Shown one piece after another: positions 9,386-21,454 of a stretch of 62,820 nt of DNA (its first letter is position 1; every line of letters starts with the position of its first letter). The notes beneath the pieces are model-generated. The model worked only from the letters and a program-made list of their open reading frames with translations, ran no database searches and was not told where the DNA came from. Both the position numbers and the translations under genes were made by a program. The DNA is from Plesiocystis pacifica SIR-1 (GTDB lineage Bacteria > Myxococcota_A > Polyangia > Nannocystales > Nannocystaceae), in contig NZ_ABCS01000057.1 in assembly GCF_000170895.1 (NCBI RefSeq), positions 1 to 62,820 on the forward strand, read 5' to 3'.

Positions 9386-10747
9386 TCACAGCCCGGGGCA
9401 ATCGAAGCCGAGGACTCGAGGCGCGGCCCCGCCCCGGCGCAGCAGGGCCTCGCCCACGCCAGCGGCCTCGACCCCGATGATGTCCGCGTCCGCCTGGTGC
9501 AGATCGAGCTCGCGCCACACCGGCCACTCGTCGACGGCGACCAGGGGCACCCCGAGCAAGGTGCTGACCTCGCCGGCCGCTGGACCCAGCATGGCGCTCT
9601 CGTTGCTCAGCTGCACGAGCTGGCCCCGGCCCTCGAGGGGGAGCGCGAGGCTGGTCTGCAGGTAGGAGTCGGTGATGGTGTCGAGGCGCAGCAGGGCGCC
9701 CGGGCTCTCGCCGAGGCCGTCGATGTAGACCTGAAAGGAGTAGGGGTCGACGGCGGTCACCGGGTCATCGAGGACCACGGGCTGGGCCCAGACCTCGCGG
9801 AAGGTGATCAGCCGGGCCTTGGGCCAGTCCTCGGGGATGCGCAGGTCGAAGAAGGCCACGTCGTAGACCGACACGTCCGGCAGGCCCGCGTCGGGGTTGG
9901 ACAGCTGCCGGCGCTGCCACAGGCCCAGGCCGACGCGCTCGCCCGAGGCGACGCTGGTCGGGGAGCCGGCGCGGATCTCCTGGGTCGTGCCGAAGGCCGC
10001 CGCGCACAGCTCGGGGTCGGGGAGGTCGGCGCAGGGGTCGAAGTCGAGGATCCACGCTGCGACGAACTCGAGGGTCGACGGATCGAGCTCGAGCACGCCG
10101 ATGTCGACGGAGGTGCCCGTCGAGCAGCGGGGGATCGCGGTCAGGTGCGGCACGCCCTCGAGGGCGAACAGGCGGTACTGCCAGGGCAGCCCGCAGGAGT
10201 CCGCGGACTCGTTGGGGAAGTTGCCGAGCATGGCGTTGCTGGCCCACACCCCCAGGCCGGGGCTGAGGGCGTAGAGCTCGAGCAAATCGACGCCCGTGAG
10301 CAGCAGCCAGGCCTCGCCCCCGGGGCCGTTGGCGCGCAGCTGGGCCGTGTCGCCGATGCTCGGGGGGCGATCGAGGTAGTCGACGGTGACGAGATCCGTG
10401 GGCGAGGCGGGGACGCGGACGAGGGCGAGCTCGAGGGCGTCGGGGTCGGGGTTGTCGGGATCCGCCGGGGAGTCCTCGGGCACGCTGACCAGGGCCCACC
10501 CGCCGGGGCTGCTCGGGCCGTCGCCGACGAAGGCGTGGATCTCCGCGACCTCGAGCTCGGGGGGCAGGGCGAGGCCGAGGTCGGCGTGCAGCACGGCGAC
10601 GCAGTCGCTCGGCTCGGTCGACTCGGGTCGGAGGTCGAAGGCCCCGCGAGGATCGCTCTCGCAGGCTAGGGCGGTGAGCGCGAGGGCGAGGGCGAGGAGC
10701 GACGCGCCCGCGCGGGGGCATCCGCGGCGCCGCGCCCCGGGGCTCAT
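9386..10747 (-). CDS. Hypothetical acidic lipoprotein
   Basis: A 453-residue predicted lipoprotein. The signal peptide is Ala/Leu-rich with an ALAC lipobox (Cys29), and the mature part is Asp/Pro-rich with scattered Cys. I recognise no domain. The start ATG (10745-10747) overlaps the bioA stop by four bases (ATGA), so it is probably translated from the kinase-bioA transcript. The open frame extends far upstream through bioA, but the coupled ATG followed at once by a signal peptide makes 10747 the natural start. It may be a surface or periplasmic protein; no function can be assigned. Confidence 0.8.
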   Translation of the reverse strand: MSPGARRRGCPRAGASLLALALALTALACESDPRGAFDLRPESTEPSDCVAVLHADLGLALPPELEVAEIHAFVGDGPSSPGGWALVSVPEDSPADPDNPDPDALELALVRVPASPTDLVTVDYLDRPPSIGDTAQLRANGPGGEAWLLLTGVDLLELYALSPGLGVWASNAMLGNFPNESADSCGLPWQYRLFALEGVPHLTAIPRCSTGTSVDIGVLELDPSTLEFVAAWILDFDPCADLPDPELCAAAFGTTQEIRAGSPTSVASGERVGLGLWQRRQLSNPDAGLPDVSVYDVAFFDLRIPEDWPKARLITFREVWAQPVVLDDPVTAVDPYSFQVYIDGLGESPGALLRLDTITDSYLQTSLALPLEGRGQLVQLSNESAMLGPAAGEVSTLLGVPLVAVDEWPVWRELDLHQADADIIGVEAAGVGEALLRRGGAAPRVLGFDCPGL

Positions 10748-12132
10748 CGGCCGAGGACCTCGTCGATGACCTCGGAGGTCACGGCGGCGATGCGCTCGAG
10801 CTCGGCCTCGCCGACGTTGAGCGCGGGCATCCAGTAGATGGTGTCGTGGAGCGGGCGCAGCAGCACCCCGCGGTCCATGGCGGCGCGGCGCAGGGCCAGA
10901 CCGAGGCGGCCGTCGGCGGGCCCGCGCTCGCGGTCGACGACGAGGGCCGCGACCATGCCCGCCTGCCGGCTCTCGATCACGGCGGCGTGGCGCTGGGTCA
11001 GCTGCAGGCGCAGCCGCTCCATGTGCGCGATGCGGGCGGGCAGGCCCTCGAGGGTGCGCTCTTCGGCGAACACCGCGAGGCTGGCGAGGCCGGCCGCGCA
11101 GGTCACCGGGTTGCCCGTGAAGGTGTGGCTGTGGGCGAAGGTGTTGCTCGGCGAGCCGTGGAAGGGGGCCTCGAAGCCGTTGCGGATCAGCGTGGCGGCG
11201 AGGGGGAGCACGCCCCCGGACAGGCCCTTGCTCAGGCACATCAGGTCGGGCACGACCCCGCTCCACTCGCTGGCGATGAGCTTGCCCGTGCGCCCAAAGC
11301 CGACGGCGATCTCGTCGGCGATGAGGTGGATGTCGCAGGCCCGGCAGGTCTCGGCGAGGCGGCGGTAAAAGCCCGCGCCGGGCATCACCATGCGGCCGGC
11401 GCACTGGATGATGGGCTCGACGATCAGCGCGGACAGCTCGTCGGCGTGGGCCTCGAGCGCGGCGACGGCCGCGTCGGCCTCGGGGCTGTCCGCGCCCAGC
11501 TCGGGCCGGTGCTCGGGGTGCTCGCTAGCGAGGTCGGCGTGGGCGTGGTCGGCCTGGCTGGGCGCGGGCAGGTAGAGGGCGTCGTGGAGCAGGGAGCCGA
11601 AGGGCTCGCGCCACGCCGGGCTGCCGCACACCGCCAGCGCGCCGAGGGTCTCGCCGTGGTAGCTGTTGCGCAGGGCCGCGAAGCGCCGCTTGCCCGAGCG
11701 CCCGTCCGTCTGCCCGCACAGCACGCGGCGCTGGTAGCTGAGCTTGAGCGCGACCTCGATGGAGGCCGAGCCGCAGTCGCTGTAGAACACCTTGGCGTAG
11801 CTGGGCTCGCGGACGTCGTCGCGGGGGGCCGCGGCGATCAGCGCCTCGGCCAGGGCGACGGCGGGCTCGTGGGTGAAGCCGGCGAACATCACGTGGTCGA
11901 GGCGGCCGACCTGCTCGCGCACCGCCGCGACGATGCGCGGGTGGCCGTGGCCGTGGATCGAGGTCCACCACGAGCCGATGGCGTCGAGGATCTCCCGGCC
12001 GTCCGGCGTCTTCAGCCACACCCCGGAGGCGCTGGCGATGGGGACGGGCGGGTTTTGCTCGAGGTCGCCGAAGTGGGTGGCGGGGTGCCAGACGACGGCG
12101 CGATCGCGGGCGCGAAGGTCGGTGGGGCTCAA
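10744..12132 (-). CDS. bioA: Adenosylmethionine-8-amino-7-oxononanoate aminotransferase (biotin synthesis)
   Basis: A PLP-dependent class III aminotransferase that converts KAPA to DAPA in biotin synthesis, using S-adenosylmethionine as amino donor. At 462 residues it is full length. It shows the BioA N-terminus (WHPATHF), SWWTSIHGHGHP for substrate binding, YHGETLGA, the cofactor Asp in ADEIAVGFGRTG (Asp273) and the Schiff-base Lys302 in LSKGLSGG. HSHTFTGNP is typical of BioA. It sits between a Ser/Thr kinase (ATGA overlap at its start) and a lipoprotein (ATGA overlap at its end) instead of with bioB/bioD/bioF, an unusual context. The family call is strong; the aminotransferases closest to BioA differ in these motifs. 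Confidence 0.93.
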   Translation of the reverse strand: MSPTDLRARDRAVVWHPATHFGDLEQNPPVPIASASGVWLKTPDGREILDAIGSWWTSIHGHGHPRIVAAVREQVGRLDHVMFAGFTHEPAVALAEALIAAAPRDDVREPSYAKVFYSDCGSASIEVALKLSYQRRVLCGQTDGRSGKRRFAALRNSYHGETLGALAVCGSPAWREPFGSLLHDALYLPAPSQADHAHADLASEHPEHRPELGADSPEADAAVAALEAHADELSALIVEPIIQCAGRMVMPGAGFYRRLAETCRACDIHLIADEIAVGFGRTGKLIASEWSGVVPDLMCLSKGLSGGVLPLAATLIRNGFEAPFHGSPSNTFAHSHTFTGNPVTCAAGLASLAVFAEERTLEGLPARIAHMERLRLQLTQRHAAVIESRQAGMVAALVVDRERGPADGRLGLALRRAAMDRGVLLRPLHDTIYWMPALNVGEAELERIAAVTSEVIDEVLGR

Positions 12133-14732
12133 GGGCTGGTCTCCGTCGCTTCGGCTTCGGGCTCGGCGGTGGTGTCGGTGCCGGCGTTTGGATCGTCGAG
12201 CTCGGGATCCAGCTCGGGATCCAGCTCGAGATCATCCAGCTCGGGCTCCGGCGCAGGCTCGGGGGGCTCCTCCCCGATGAGCTGGCGGACGTTGGTGACC
12301 AGGGGCAGATCCTCGTCGGCGTTGCGCCAGCGCTCGGCCGCGCGGCGACGCTTGTCGAGGGCGGCGCCCTCGTCCCCCTCGGCGGAGTCGACGGCCGCGA
12401 CGAGCAGCAGCGCCCAGGGGTCCGCCGGCGCGAGCTCGGTGAGCTCGTCGGCGAGCTCGCGGGCGCGGGGCAGCCGGGTGCCCTGGCCCACGAGGACCGT
12501 GAGCTCGAGCTGCTGCAGGTAGGTCTCGAAGGGCGGCATGGCCCGGGTCAGCACGCTCGGGTTGCCCCCGCTGACCTCGGCGGCCTCGCCCTGGTTGACC
12601 GAGGCCTGGAGCGAGACGATGCGCCGCTCCAGGGTGCTCATGGCCTGCTGATCGTTGTTGTCCCGGCGCGCGCGGATCCACAGGTTGTGGACCAGCCCCG
12701 GGGACACGGCCCCGCAGCGCGCGGGCCCGGGCTCGATCTCGAAGCGGTAGGCGTAGCCGCACCACATGTCGAGCAGGCGCTGGCTGTGGGGGTGGAGCCC
12801 GCGGCTGAAGGTGTAGCGCTCCATCAACGCCGCGGCGTCGCGCAGCCGGCCCTGATCCAGGAGCAGGCGCATGGCCGGCTCGGGGTTGTAGTCGCCGACG
12901 GCCTTGGCCCACTGCGCCGCGACCTCGCGCTCGCCCGACAGCGCCGCGAGGTGGGCCGCCCGCGCCCCGACGATCGGCGCCTCGTTGTTGGTCAGCAGCA
13001 GGTCCTCGAAGGCGTCCATGGCCTCCTGCTCGCGGCCGAGGGCGAACAATAGGTCGACGCGGGCGAGCTCCCAGCGCGTCGCCAGGGGCGGGCCGCCGTC
13101 GGTCGAGAAGCTCGTGCTGAGGGTCCGCAGCGCCCGCTCGGCCTCGGCCTGCAGCGCCTCGTCGCCCTCGCGCGCGCCCTCGAGGCGCGGGACCAGGGAG
13201 TACTCCACGGCGATCGGCAGCCAGCTCTTGGGCAGGCGGTCGGCCTCGCGCTCGCTGATCAGGGTGCGCAGCGGCCCGGCGATGGCGTAGCTCTTGGCGC
13301 AGGCGCGCAGGGCCATCTCGCGCCACTCCCGGCTGCCCTCCCAGTTCTCGCTGGGCTTGTCCGAGTCGTAGCCGGCGTCGTGGCAGACGGTGAGCCGGCC
13401 CTTGGCGTTGCCGAGCTCGTGCTCGAGGGTCGCGCGCCAGAAGATCAGCGCGGCCGACTCGGGGGTGCGCTGGTGCAGGCGATCGAAGATCCGCTCCGCG
13501 GCCTCGAAGTCGCCGACGTCGTAGTTGCGGACCGCCGCGTCGAGGTCGGCGACGGCGACCTCGTCGGGCAGCCCGAGCTCGCGCGCGGCCTTGTCCTCGC
13601 GCCCGCGGAGCACGAACACCGCGGCGATCACGGCCGCGATCACGGCCGCGCTCGCGAGGTACCAGCGCAGCCGCCCGCCGAAGGGTGAGACCAGGTTGGC
13701 CGCGGTCTGAGCCGAGAGCGGGCGCTGGTCCGGGTCGTGGTTCATGCACCGGGAGATCAGCAGGGACAGGTTCCAGGGCGTGTCCTTGCGCAGGCTCCGG
13801 GCCGGCGTGGGCTTCTCTTCCTTGAGCTTGATCAGGAACAGCTTGGCGTTGGGCGCCTCGATGGGCAGGCGCCCCGTGAGCATCTGGTAGAGCATCACGC
13901 CGAAGGAGTAGAGGTCGCTCTGGACCGTGGCCGGCGAGCCCTCCCACAGCTCCGGGGCCATGTAGGCCGGGCTGCCGAAGATGGTCCCGGCCTCGGTGCG
14001 GACCAGGGAGCGGGCCTCGGCGGGGTTGGGGCGCACGCTCGGCGCGGGCGAGTCGAAGCCGGCGACGCCGAAGTCCATCACGATGGCGCCGCGGTGGGTG
14101 AGCATCACGTTGGCCGGCTTGAGGTCGCGGTGGACGATGCCGGCCTCGTGCGCGGCGTGCAGGCCCGAGAGGATCTCGTAGCTGATCTCGCGAATCTCCC
14201 GCAGGGTCATCGGCGGGTTGCTGTCCTCGGTGTCCGGCTCCTCGCTGCTGCGGCTGGCCTCGACGAGCTCGTCGAGGGTCTGGCCCTGGAGGTACTCCAT
14301 CGAGAAGAAGGGCAGGCCGTCGGCCTCGCCGGTGTCGTGGATGCGCACGACGTTGGGGTGCGTGACGGAGTGGGCGAGGGCGACCTCGCGGAGGAAGCGA
14401 CGGACGGTGGCGCGGCTCTTGGCGAGATCGCGGCGCAGCACCTTGAGGGCGACGTGCTTTTTGAGCAGGCGATCGCGGGCCAGGTAGACCTCGCCCATGG
14501 ACCCGCTGCCGAGGCGTCGCTCGAGGGTGTAGCGATCGTTGATGATCGAGCCCTCTTCCCACACGCCCTTCTTGTTCGGCTCGACGTGCTGGCTGCGGCC
14601 TTCGGTGATCGAATCGGCGGCCGCGGCGACGTCCGCGCGGACGGGCTTGCGTCCGACTGGCGTGCTGAGTTCGGCGGTTTGATCCGGCGGGAACACCTGA
14701 ACGCCAATGTTAGCAGGACCGCCGCGAGACAC
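12129..14732 (-). CDS. Membrane Ser/Thr protein kinase with TPR-like extracytoplasmic region
   Basis: An 867-residue PknB-type kinase. The catalytic domain spans about 68-345: GSGSMGEVY loop, Lys97, HRDLKPAN at 201-208, DFG 220-222, and APE within YMAPELWEGSP. A single transmembrane helix (about 357-375) follows, then a long helical repeat region resembling TPRs and a terminal acidic tail of DPELD-type repeats (DNA 12190-12245). GTG 14732 is the longest start; the first ~60 residues are poorly conserved in character and the true start could be internal. Its stop overlaps bioA by ATGA, so the genes form an operon. The TPR part probably senses or binds a periplasmic partner, which is inference. 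Confidence 0.9.
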   Translation of the reverse strand: MSRGGPANIGVQVFPPDQTAELSTPVGRKPVRADVAAAADSITEGRSQHVEPNKKGVWEEGSIINDRYTLERRLGSGSMGEVYLARDRLLKKHVALKVLRRDLAKSRATVRRFLREVALAHSVTHPNVVRIHDTGEADGLPFFSMEYLQGQTLDELVEASRSSEEPDTEDSNPPMTLREIREISYEILSGLHAAHEAGIVHRDLKPANVMLTHRGAIVMDFGVAGFDSPAPSVRPNPAEARSLVRTEAGTIFGSPAYMAPELWEGSPATVQSDLYSFGVMLYQMLTGRLPIEAPNAKLFLIKLKEEKPTPARSLRKDTPWNLSLLISRCMNHDPDQRPLSAQTAANLVSPFGGRLRWYLASAAVIAAVIAAVFVLRGREDKAARELGLPDEVAVADLDAAVRNYDVGDFEAAERIFDRLHQRTPESAALIFWRATLEHELGNAKGRLTVCHDAGYDSDKPSENWEGSREWREMALRACAKSYAIAGPLRTLISEREADRLPKSWLPIAVEYSLVPRLEGAREGDEALQAEAERALRTLSTSFSTDGGPPLATRWELARVDLLFALGREQEAMDAFEDLLLTNNEAPIVGARAAHLAALSGEREVAAQWAKAVGDYNPEPAMRLLLDQGRLRDAAALMERYTFSRGLHPHSQRLLDMWCGYAYRFEIEPGPARCGAVSPGLVHNLWIRARRDNNDQQAMSTLERRIVSLQASVNQGEAAEVSGGNPSVLTRAMPPFETYLQQLELTVLVGQGTRLPRARELADELTELAPADPWALLLVAAVDSAEGDEGAALDKRRRAAERWRNADEDLPLVTNVRQLIGEEPPEPAPEPELDDLELDPELDPELDDPNAGTDTTAEPEAEATETSP

Positions 14733-14934
14733 CGATCTGCACGGGCTCGCAGGGGTGCGTCGCCCCTACCCAGGGGTGGCTGTTCGGGGTCTCCTGGAGG
14801 CACAGGGAGTGTTTTCCCCCAGTTGCGACGGGGGGAGGACCTTCGAGCGGGCTCGAGCGGGACGGGCTATGGTGTCGCCACTTGGCCGGCGCAGCTGCGC
14901 CCTGCGCCCTGCCCACTCACTGGAGGAACACTGC

Positions 14935-15468
14935 ATGGCCCCGTCCTCGAACCCGTCCTCGCCCTCGCCCCGCGCCCCGCGTCGCCCTTCCACCATGGCC
15001 TCGCTCGGCGCGATTCTCCTCCTGGGTGGCCTGACCGGCGTCTCGGCGAGCTGCGTGCTGGTCGTCGACGACACCGAGTGTGGGCCCAACGCCTACGAGT
15101 ACCGCGGCGCCTGCTTTTGCGAGGACGGCTTCGAGGGCGACCCGGGCTTCGACGAGGGCTGCGACCCGATCATGACCGTGCGCATCACCGACGACTGCGA
15201 CGACTCCGCAGACATCGGCTGGAAGCTGTTCTCGGACGACCGCGACTGGACCTGGCCGTCGGGTACCGCGGTCTACGTGACCCCCGGGCTGGGCCTCGAT
15301 GGCTACGAAACCATCACGTGCAAAGACGGCGAGCAGATCTGCTTTGGGGCGGAGTCGGAGAGCGGGTTGACCTGGGGTGTCGGCACGGACTTCAGTCAGG
15401 GCTGCGAGGATTGTTGCTTCATCTGCGGCCCCTACGAGCACGACCTCGGCTTCTTGACCTGCGGCTGA
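14935..15468 (+). CDS. Cys-rich small lipoprotein
   Basis: A 177-residue predicted lipoprotein. ATG 14935 has a good ribosome binding site (GGAGG at 14922-14926). The long basic/Pro n-region is followed by a hydrophobic helix and a VSASC lipobox (Cys40). The mature protein is acidic and Cys-rich, with clustered residues such as CEDCCFICG near the C-terminus and an EGF-like CFCEDGFEG turn, implying several disulfides. It is divergent from the kinase-bioA operon across about 200 bases. Small disulfide-rich lipoproteins of this kind are frequent in Nannocystaceae-type genomes, but I recognise no named family. Confidence 0.75.
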   Translation: MAPSSNPSSPSPRAPRRPSTMASLGAILLLGGLTGVSASCVLVVDDTECGPNAYEYRGACFCEDGFEGDPGFDEGCDPIMTVRITDDCDDSADIGWKLFSDDRDWTWPSGTAVYVTPGLGLDGYETITCKDGEQICFGAESESGLTWGVGTDFSQGCEDCCFICGPYEHDLGFLTCG

Positions 15469-15577
15469 CGTGCGCTGGCGCGGTCTCGGGGGCGCCTTGG
15501 CAGACACCAAAAGTGGTGGCATAGTCCCGCCGATTTGAAGTCCGGGAGCCAGGCAGGCTCGCGGGACTGGAAGAGGC

Positions 15578-16081
15578 ATGTTGGAGATCGCTCGACTTCT
15601 GGAGAACGCCCTGGCCAACAACCGCTCGGGGCTGCGCAAGGCCGCAAAGCAGACCCTGGCCAGCGCTGATTTGAGCACCACGGTGCGCGAGCTGCTTGCG
15701 AGCGAGGCGGGTCACGCCATCCGCGAGCTGACCATCAAGGACCTGGAAGAGGCGCTGATCGAAGCAGGCGCCGGGGTCGAGATTGGGTCGGCTGTGCGCG
15801 CCAATGGCAACGGTTCGAGCGGGGGAGGCCGCCGCGTGGTCGTCGCAGCGCCGACGACCTCCGCCGACAGCCAGAGCCGCGACGAGTTCATGTACCGGCG
15901 GATCCTCGAGGTCCTCGCCGAGTCCCCCGGGCTGACCATCGGCCAGCTCGGCAAGCAGCTCGACCTCGAGACCGCGGAGCTGCGCGCATACGTTTCGTGG
16001 ATGCGCCAAGTGGGCAAGGTGGTCAGCACCGGTCGCGCTCGCGCGACGCGGTACTCGCTGCCCATGGGCGTCGACGCCTGA
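15578..16081 (+). CDS. Hypothetical protein with C-terminal winged-helix-like domain
   Basis: A 167-residue cytoplasmic protein. The N-terminal half is helical; a Gly/Ser/Arg linker (about 75-88) separates it from a C-terminal domain (about 105-165) with a helix-turn-helix-like pattern: LAESPGLTIGQLGKQLDLET, then VSWMRQVGKVV and a wing-like RARATRYSL strand pair. It may bind DNA, but this is only a fold impression. It stands alone: 109 bases separate it from the lipoprotein gene upstream and 138 bases from the signalling operon downstream. The function is unknown. Confidence 0.6.
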   Translation: MLEIARLLENALANNRSGLRKAAKQTLASADLSTTVRELLASEAGHAIRELTIKDLEEALIEAGAGVEIGSAVRANGNGSSGGGRRVVVAAPTTSADSQSRDEFMYRRILEVLAESPGLTIGQLGKQLDLETAELRAYVSWMRQVGKVVSTGRARATRYSLPMGVDA

Positions 16082-16219
16082 GGGCGGACGGCGCTTCGTG
16101 GGAGAAGAAGGCGCACTGAGCGGCGCGATCCCGTGATTTGGGCGTTCGCGCGCCTTCCTCCCTAGTAGGCTGCTAGCCACGGTTGCCGGCCGCGAGCGCT
16201 TGCGGGATGCTCTGGGGCC

Positions 16220-16647
16220 GTGGCGGGCCCATCGACACCGACATCGACGCCCGACTTGCTCGAGCAGGTCGCGGCCCTCAAGCACGATCTCGGCAAGTAC
16301 GTCGCGTGGACCTCGGCCAACCTCGAGGACGCCGTGTGGACGGGACCGGTGGACGACGAGCTCGTGTCCGCGCTGTGTGCAGACCTGCTCGCCACGCGTA
16401 CACACGGCGAGTCGAAGGAGGCGGCCTGGGAGGTGTGGCGGTCTCACCGCGCGAGCTTGCCCGAGGCCCTCGAGCCCGAGCTCGCCGCCGTCGAGGTCGC
16501 CGTCGGGGTCCTGGAAGATGCCGGCGCGTGCCTGCGTCGGGGCGATCGTGAGGCCCTCGCCGCCAAGCGCAGCGCCGTGCGCGAGGCGCAGATGACCATT
16601 CGGGCCCAGCTGCGCGGGCTCCACCGGCGACTGTTGCGGGAGCGCTG

Positions 16648-16648
<1 letters not shown>
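16220..16648 (+). CDS. Small helical protein opening a phosphorelay operon
   Basis: A 142-residue, all-helical, soluble protein beginning at GTG 16220. Its stop shares bases with the start of the sigma-54 regulator (TGATG at 16646-16650), so the two are translationally coupled. An N-terminal helix carries KHDLGKYVAW with one His, and the C-terminal helix is basic. Because it is encoded with two receivers and a histidine-kinase-like protein, a histidine phosphotransfer or adaptor role is conceivable, but the canonical HPt signature is not present. I do not recognise the family. Confidence 0.6.
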
Positions 16649-18368
<1,720 letters not shown>

Positions 18369-18372
<4 letters not shown>

Positions 18373-21300
18373 GCGTGCTCGGGGCGCGGGCTCGTCGGCG
18401 ACTGCTCGTCGCGACCGCGGGGCTGCTCAGCCTGGGCCTCGCGGGCGCGAGCGGGGCCGCGCCGCCCGCCGATCCGCTCCCCGCCCCGGACCTGAACGAC
18501 GCGGGCTCGCTGCCCGACCTGGCCGAAGAGGGCGGCTCGGAGACCGGCTCGGAGCTCGAGATGCTCGACCCCGAGGAGCAGCGTCAGCTCGAGTTCGACA
18601 ACCACCTCGGCCAGGCCAAGCGCGCCTACCAGCAGCACCGCTACGACGAGTCCGTGGCCGAGTACACCGCGGCCCTCGAGCTCTTCGACGGCGACCCCGA
18701 GGCCCTGCTCGGCCGCGCCCTGGCCCACAAGGCCGACCCCGAAAAGGGCAGCCGCTGCCCGACCCAGGCCATCGAGGACCTGACCCTGCTCGAGGTCTAC
18801 GACCCCCGCGGCCTGTGGCTCGAAGAGCGCGACACGGCCGTGGAGTGGATGGGCCTCGAGGCCTGCGTCGACGTCTACCTGACCGAGCGCCGGACCATCG
18901 CCGAGGAGCTGACCAAGCTCGAGCGCAAGGACAAGGAGCGGCCCGAGGACATTCGGATGACGGCGGCGCAGCTGCGGCGCAGCGAGGCGGACCTGGCCCG
19001 CAACGAGCAGCAGGCCCGGCGCCACCTCCAGGCCGCGACGGAGCACCTGGTCCGCTACCGGGACGAGTGCGAGGCCGACGAGCGCAAGCCCGAGCTCGCG
19101 GCGATGCAGCTCGAGGCCGAGATCTACGAGCGCCTCGAGCAGGCCGAGGCCGCCATCGAGGCCTACGAGCGCATCGCGACCACGCACCCCGACGACCCCC
19201 AGGCGGTCAGCGCAGCCAACAAGCAGATCGCCGAGCTGCGCTTGGAGCTGCAGGTCGCCCGGATCCAGGAGCTCCAGGGCGGCGAGCCCACCCCCGAGGC
19301 CGAGGCCGCCTACAACCGCGGGCTCTCGGCCCTGCGCGGGGGCAAGCTCGACACCGCTCGGGCCCAGCTCCAGCAGGCCGTCGACGAGTCCCCCTGGTAC
19401 CCGCGGGCGCACTACTACCTGGGCGAGGTCCACGCCCGCCAAGAGCACTTCCCCGAGGCCGTCGAGTCCTTCAAGCGGGCCATCGCCATGGAGCGCTACG
19501 ACTACGCCGCGCACATGGCCCTGGGGCTGCTCTACAAAAAGGAATTCTCGGGCGCCGAGGACGAGCAGGCCCGGGTCCACCTCGATCTGGCCCTGCGCCT
19601 GCGCCCGGACCTCTACGTGCTCCACTTTCACCTGGGCGAGCTCTACGCCCGCTCCGACAAGGAGCAGGCCATCGGCCACTTCCGCCGCTTCCGCGAGCTG
19701 TGCGACGCCGACGACCCCAAGCGCGCCGCGGCCAAGGACGCGATCTTGGCCCTGCAGCGCGAGGTCGAGGAGGCCGAGCCCTTCGTGCCGCCGCCGCCTC
19801 CGTCCAACGTCGACCGCCTGGACCCCGCGCTCTACCGGCTGATCAGCGAGGCCTACGTGCTCGGGGCGGAGCACGGCGAGTGGGACCGGGCCGAAAAGCT
19901 GCTCATCAACGGCCTCAAGCAATTCCCCGACGAGACCGCGCTGCTCAACATCCTCGCCCAGGTCGTCGACGCCCAGGGCGAGGGCGGGCGCGCCCGGGCC
20001 TTTTGGGAGGACAGCCTGCGCGTGGACCCGAACCAGATGGAGGTCAACGAGCGCCTGGGCCTGATGCTCGCCAACTCCAAGGACGGCCGCGACTACCTGC
20101 GCCGAGCGGCGGACCTGGGCTCGGTGATCGCCCGCTACCGCCTGGCCGAGCTGCTGTGGGACAGCTACGACCCCCAGGACCTGTGGAACGCGAGCGAGGA
20201 GCTCGACATCTACCTGCGCGAGGCCGGGCCTTACGACGTCTACTGGGACAGCGCCAACGCCCTGCGCAAGCACATGGACGACACCTTCCGCAAGATCTAC
20301 GCGGGGGTCGGCTTCGCGGGCGTGTTCTTGCTGTCCTTCCCCCTGGGCTTGATCTGGCGCCGGGTCCGGGGCTCCTCGCTCAAGCAGATGCTCCAGCACG
20401 CGCCGACCAGCTTCCCCGAGGTCGCGCGCATCCTGAGCCTGATCCGCCACGAGATCCTCAAGCACAACACCACCTTGCTGTCCGACGTCGGCCGGGCCCT
20501 CGAGATGGACGAGCCCGACGCCGAGGCCCGGGCGACCCTCCTGGCCCGGCGCCTGTTCGGGGAGGCCGGCGACGCCGATCACGGCGAGCCCGGGGAGTAC
20601 GGCTCGGGGGAGCGGCGGGGCATCTACGGGCGCTTTTTGGGCTACGTCCGCGAGCTCGAGCAGGTCGGTCGGGCCCACGGCGTGACCTTGAACCTGCGCC
20701 GCAAGGACCCGACCTTCAAGGCCATGCTGCGCGCCTTCGACGACGTCGCGGGCAAGGCCAAGTGGCTGCGCCACCCCGGCGGCCTGCGCCCCAGCAAGAA
20801 GCTCGAGCTCGCCCGGGTGCTGCTGCGCGCCGGCGACGTGCTCGGGCGCCGGGCCTTCGACCGCCTCAGCGACATCATCCGCAAGCTGTGCATCGCCAAG
20901 GTCGACGGCGAGTTCATCGCGGGGGTCTACGAAGAAGTCGCGACCGAGGGCAAGTTCGCCAAGCTCGACATCGGTCCGGCGCAGGTCGAGGGCCAGGGCG
21001 AGAAGGTCCGCATCTTCCCCTCGGACCTCCACGACATCCTCGCCAACGTGCTGCGCAACTCGTTGATGTCCTCGGCCATGTACGCCCAGCCGCCCATCGC
21101 CCTCGGCGTCGAGCTCGAGACCGAGCTCGACGACATCACCGGCCTGGCCACCTTGGCGATCCGCATCAAGGACCGCTCGCCCGAGCGCCTGACCAACGAG
21201 ATGTTGCGCGGGCGCTACGTCGAGCGCGGCATGGGCATCACCGCCGACCTGCTCTCGCGTTACGATGGCTCCATCGCCGTCGAGCCCGAGCCCGGCTGGG

Positions 21301-21410
21301 AGAAGGCCGTGGTGCTGCGCTTTTTCGCCCTCGAAGAGGACGAGGCCGTGGCCGGAGACGAGATTCCACGGGCCGAAGACCTCGGACCCGCCGTGCCCGC
21401 CCACTCCTGA
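18369..21410 (+). CDS. TPR-containing membrane histidine-kinase-like sensor
   Basis: A 1,013-residue protein starting at GTG 18369, which overlaps the regulator's stop (GTGA). A signal peptide (ending about residue 34) precedes a long periplasmic region of TPR-like repeats (about 70-610; e.g. AHYYLGEVHARQEHFPEAVE). One transmembrane helix follows at about 640-660. The cytoplasmic part has a DHp-like helix (LIRHEILKHNTTLL) and a divergent ATPase domain: N-box-like NVLRNSLMSS and a G2-like RGMGITADLLSRYDGSIAV, but the G1 motif is replaced by IKDRSPERL. Kinase activity is therefore uncertain. Flanked by two receivers with the same unusual insertion, it is most likely the sensor of this system. 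Confidence 0.85.
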
Positions 21411-21454
21411 CCCCGACCCGCTGACCCGCCCGCCCACAGCCAGATCGACTGACG

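Noticed and set aside
16082..16219. Sigma-54 promoter before the phosphorelay operon
   Set aside because: No GG/GC pair with the required 10-base spacing and flanking consensus was found.
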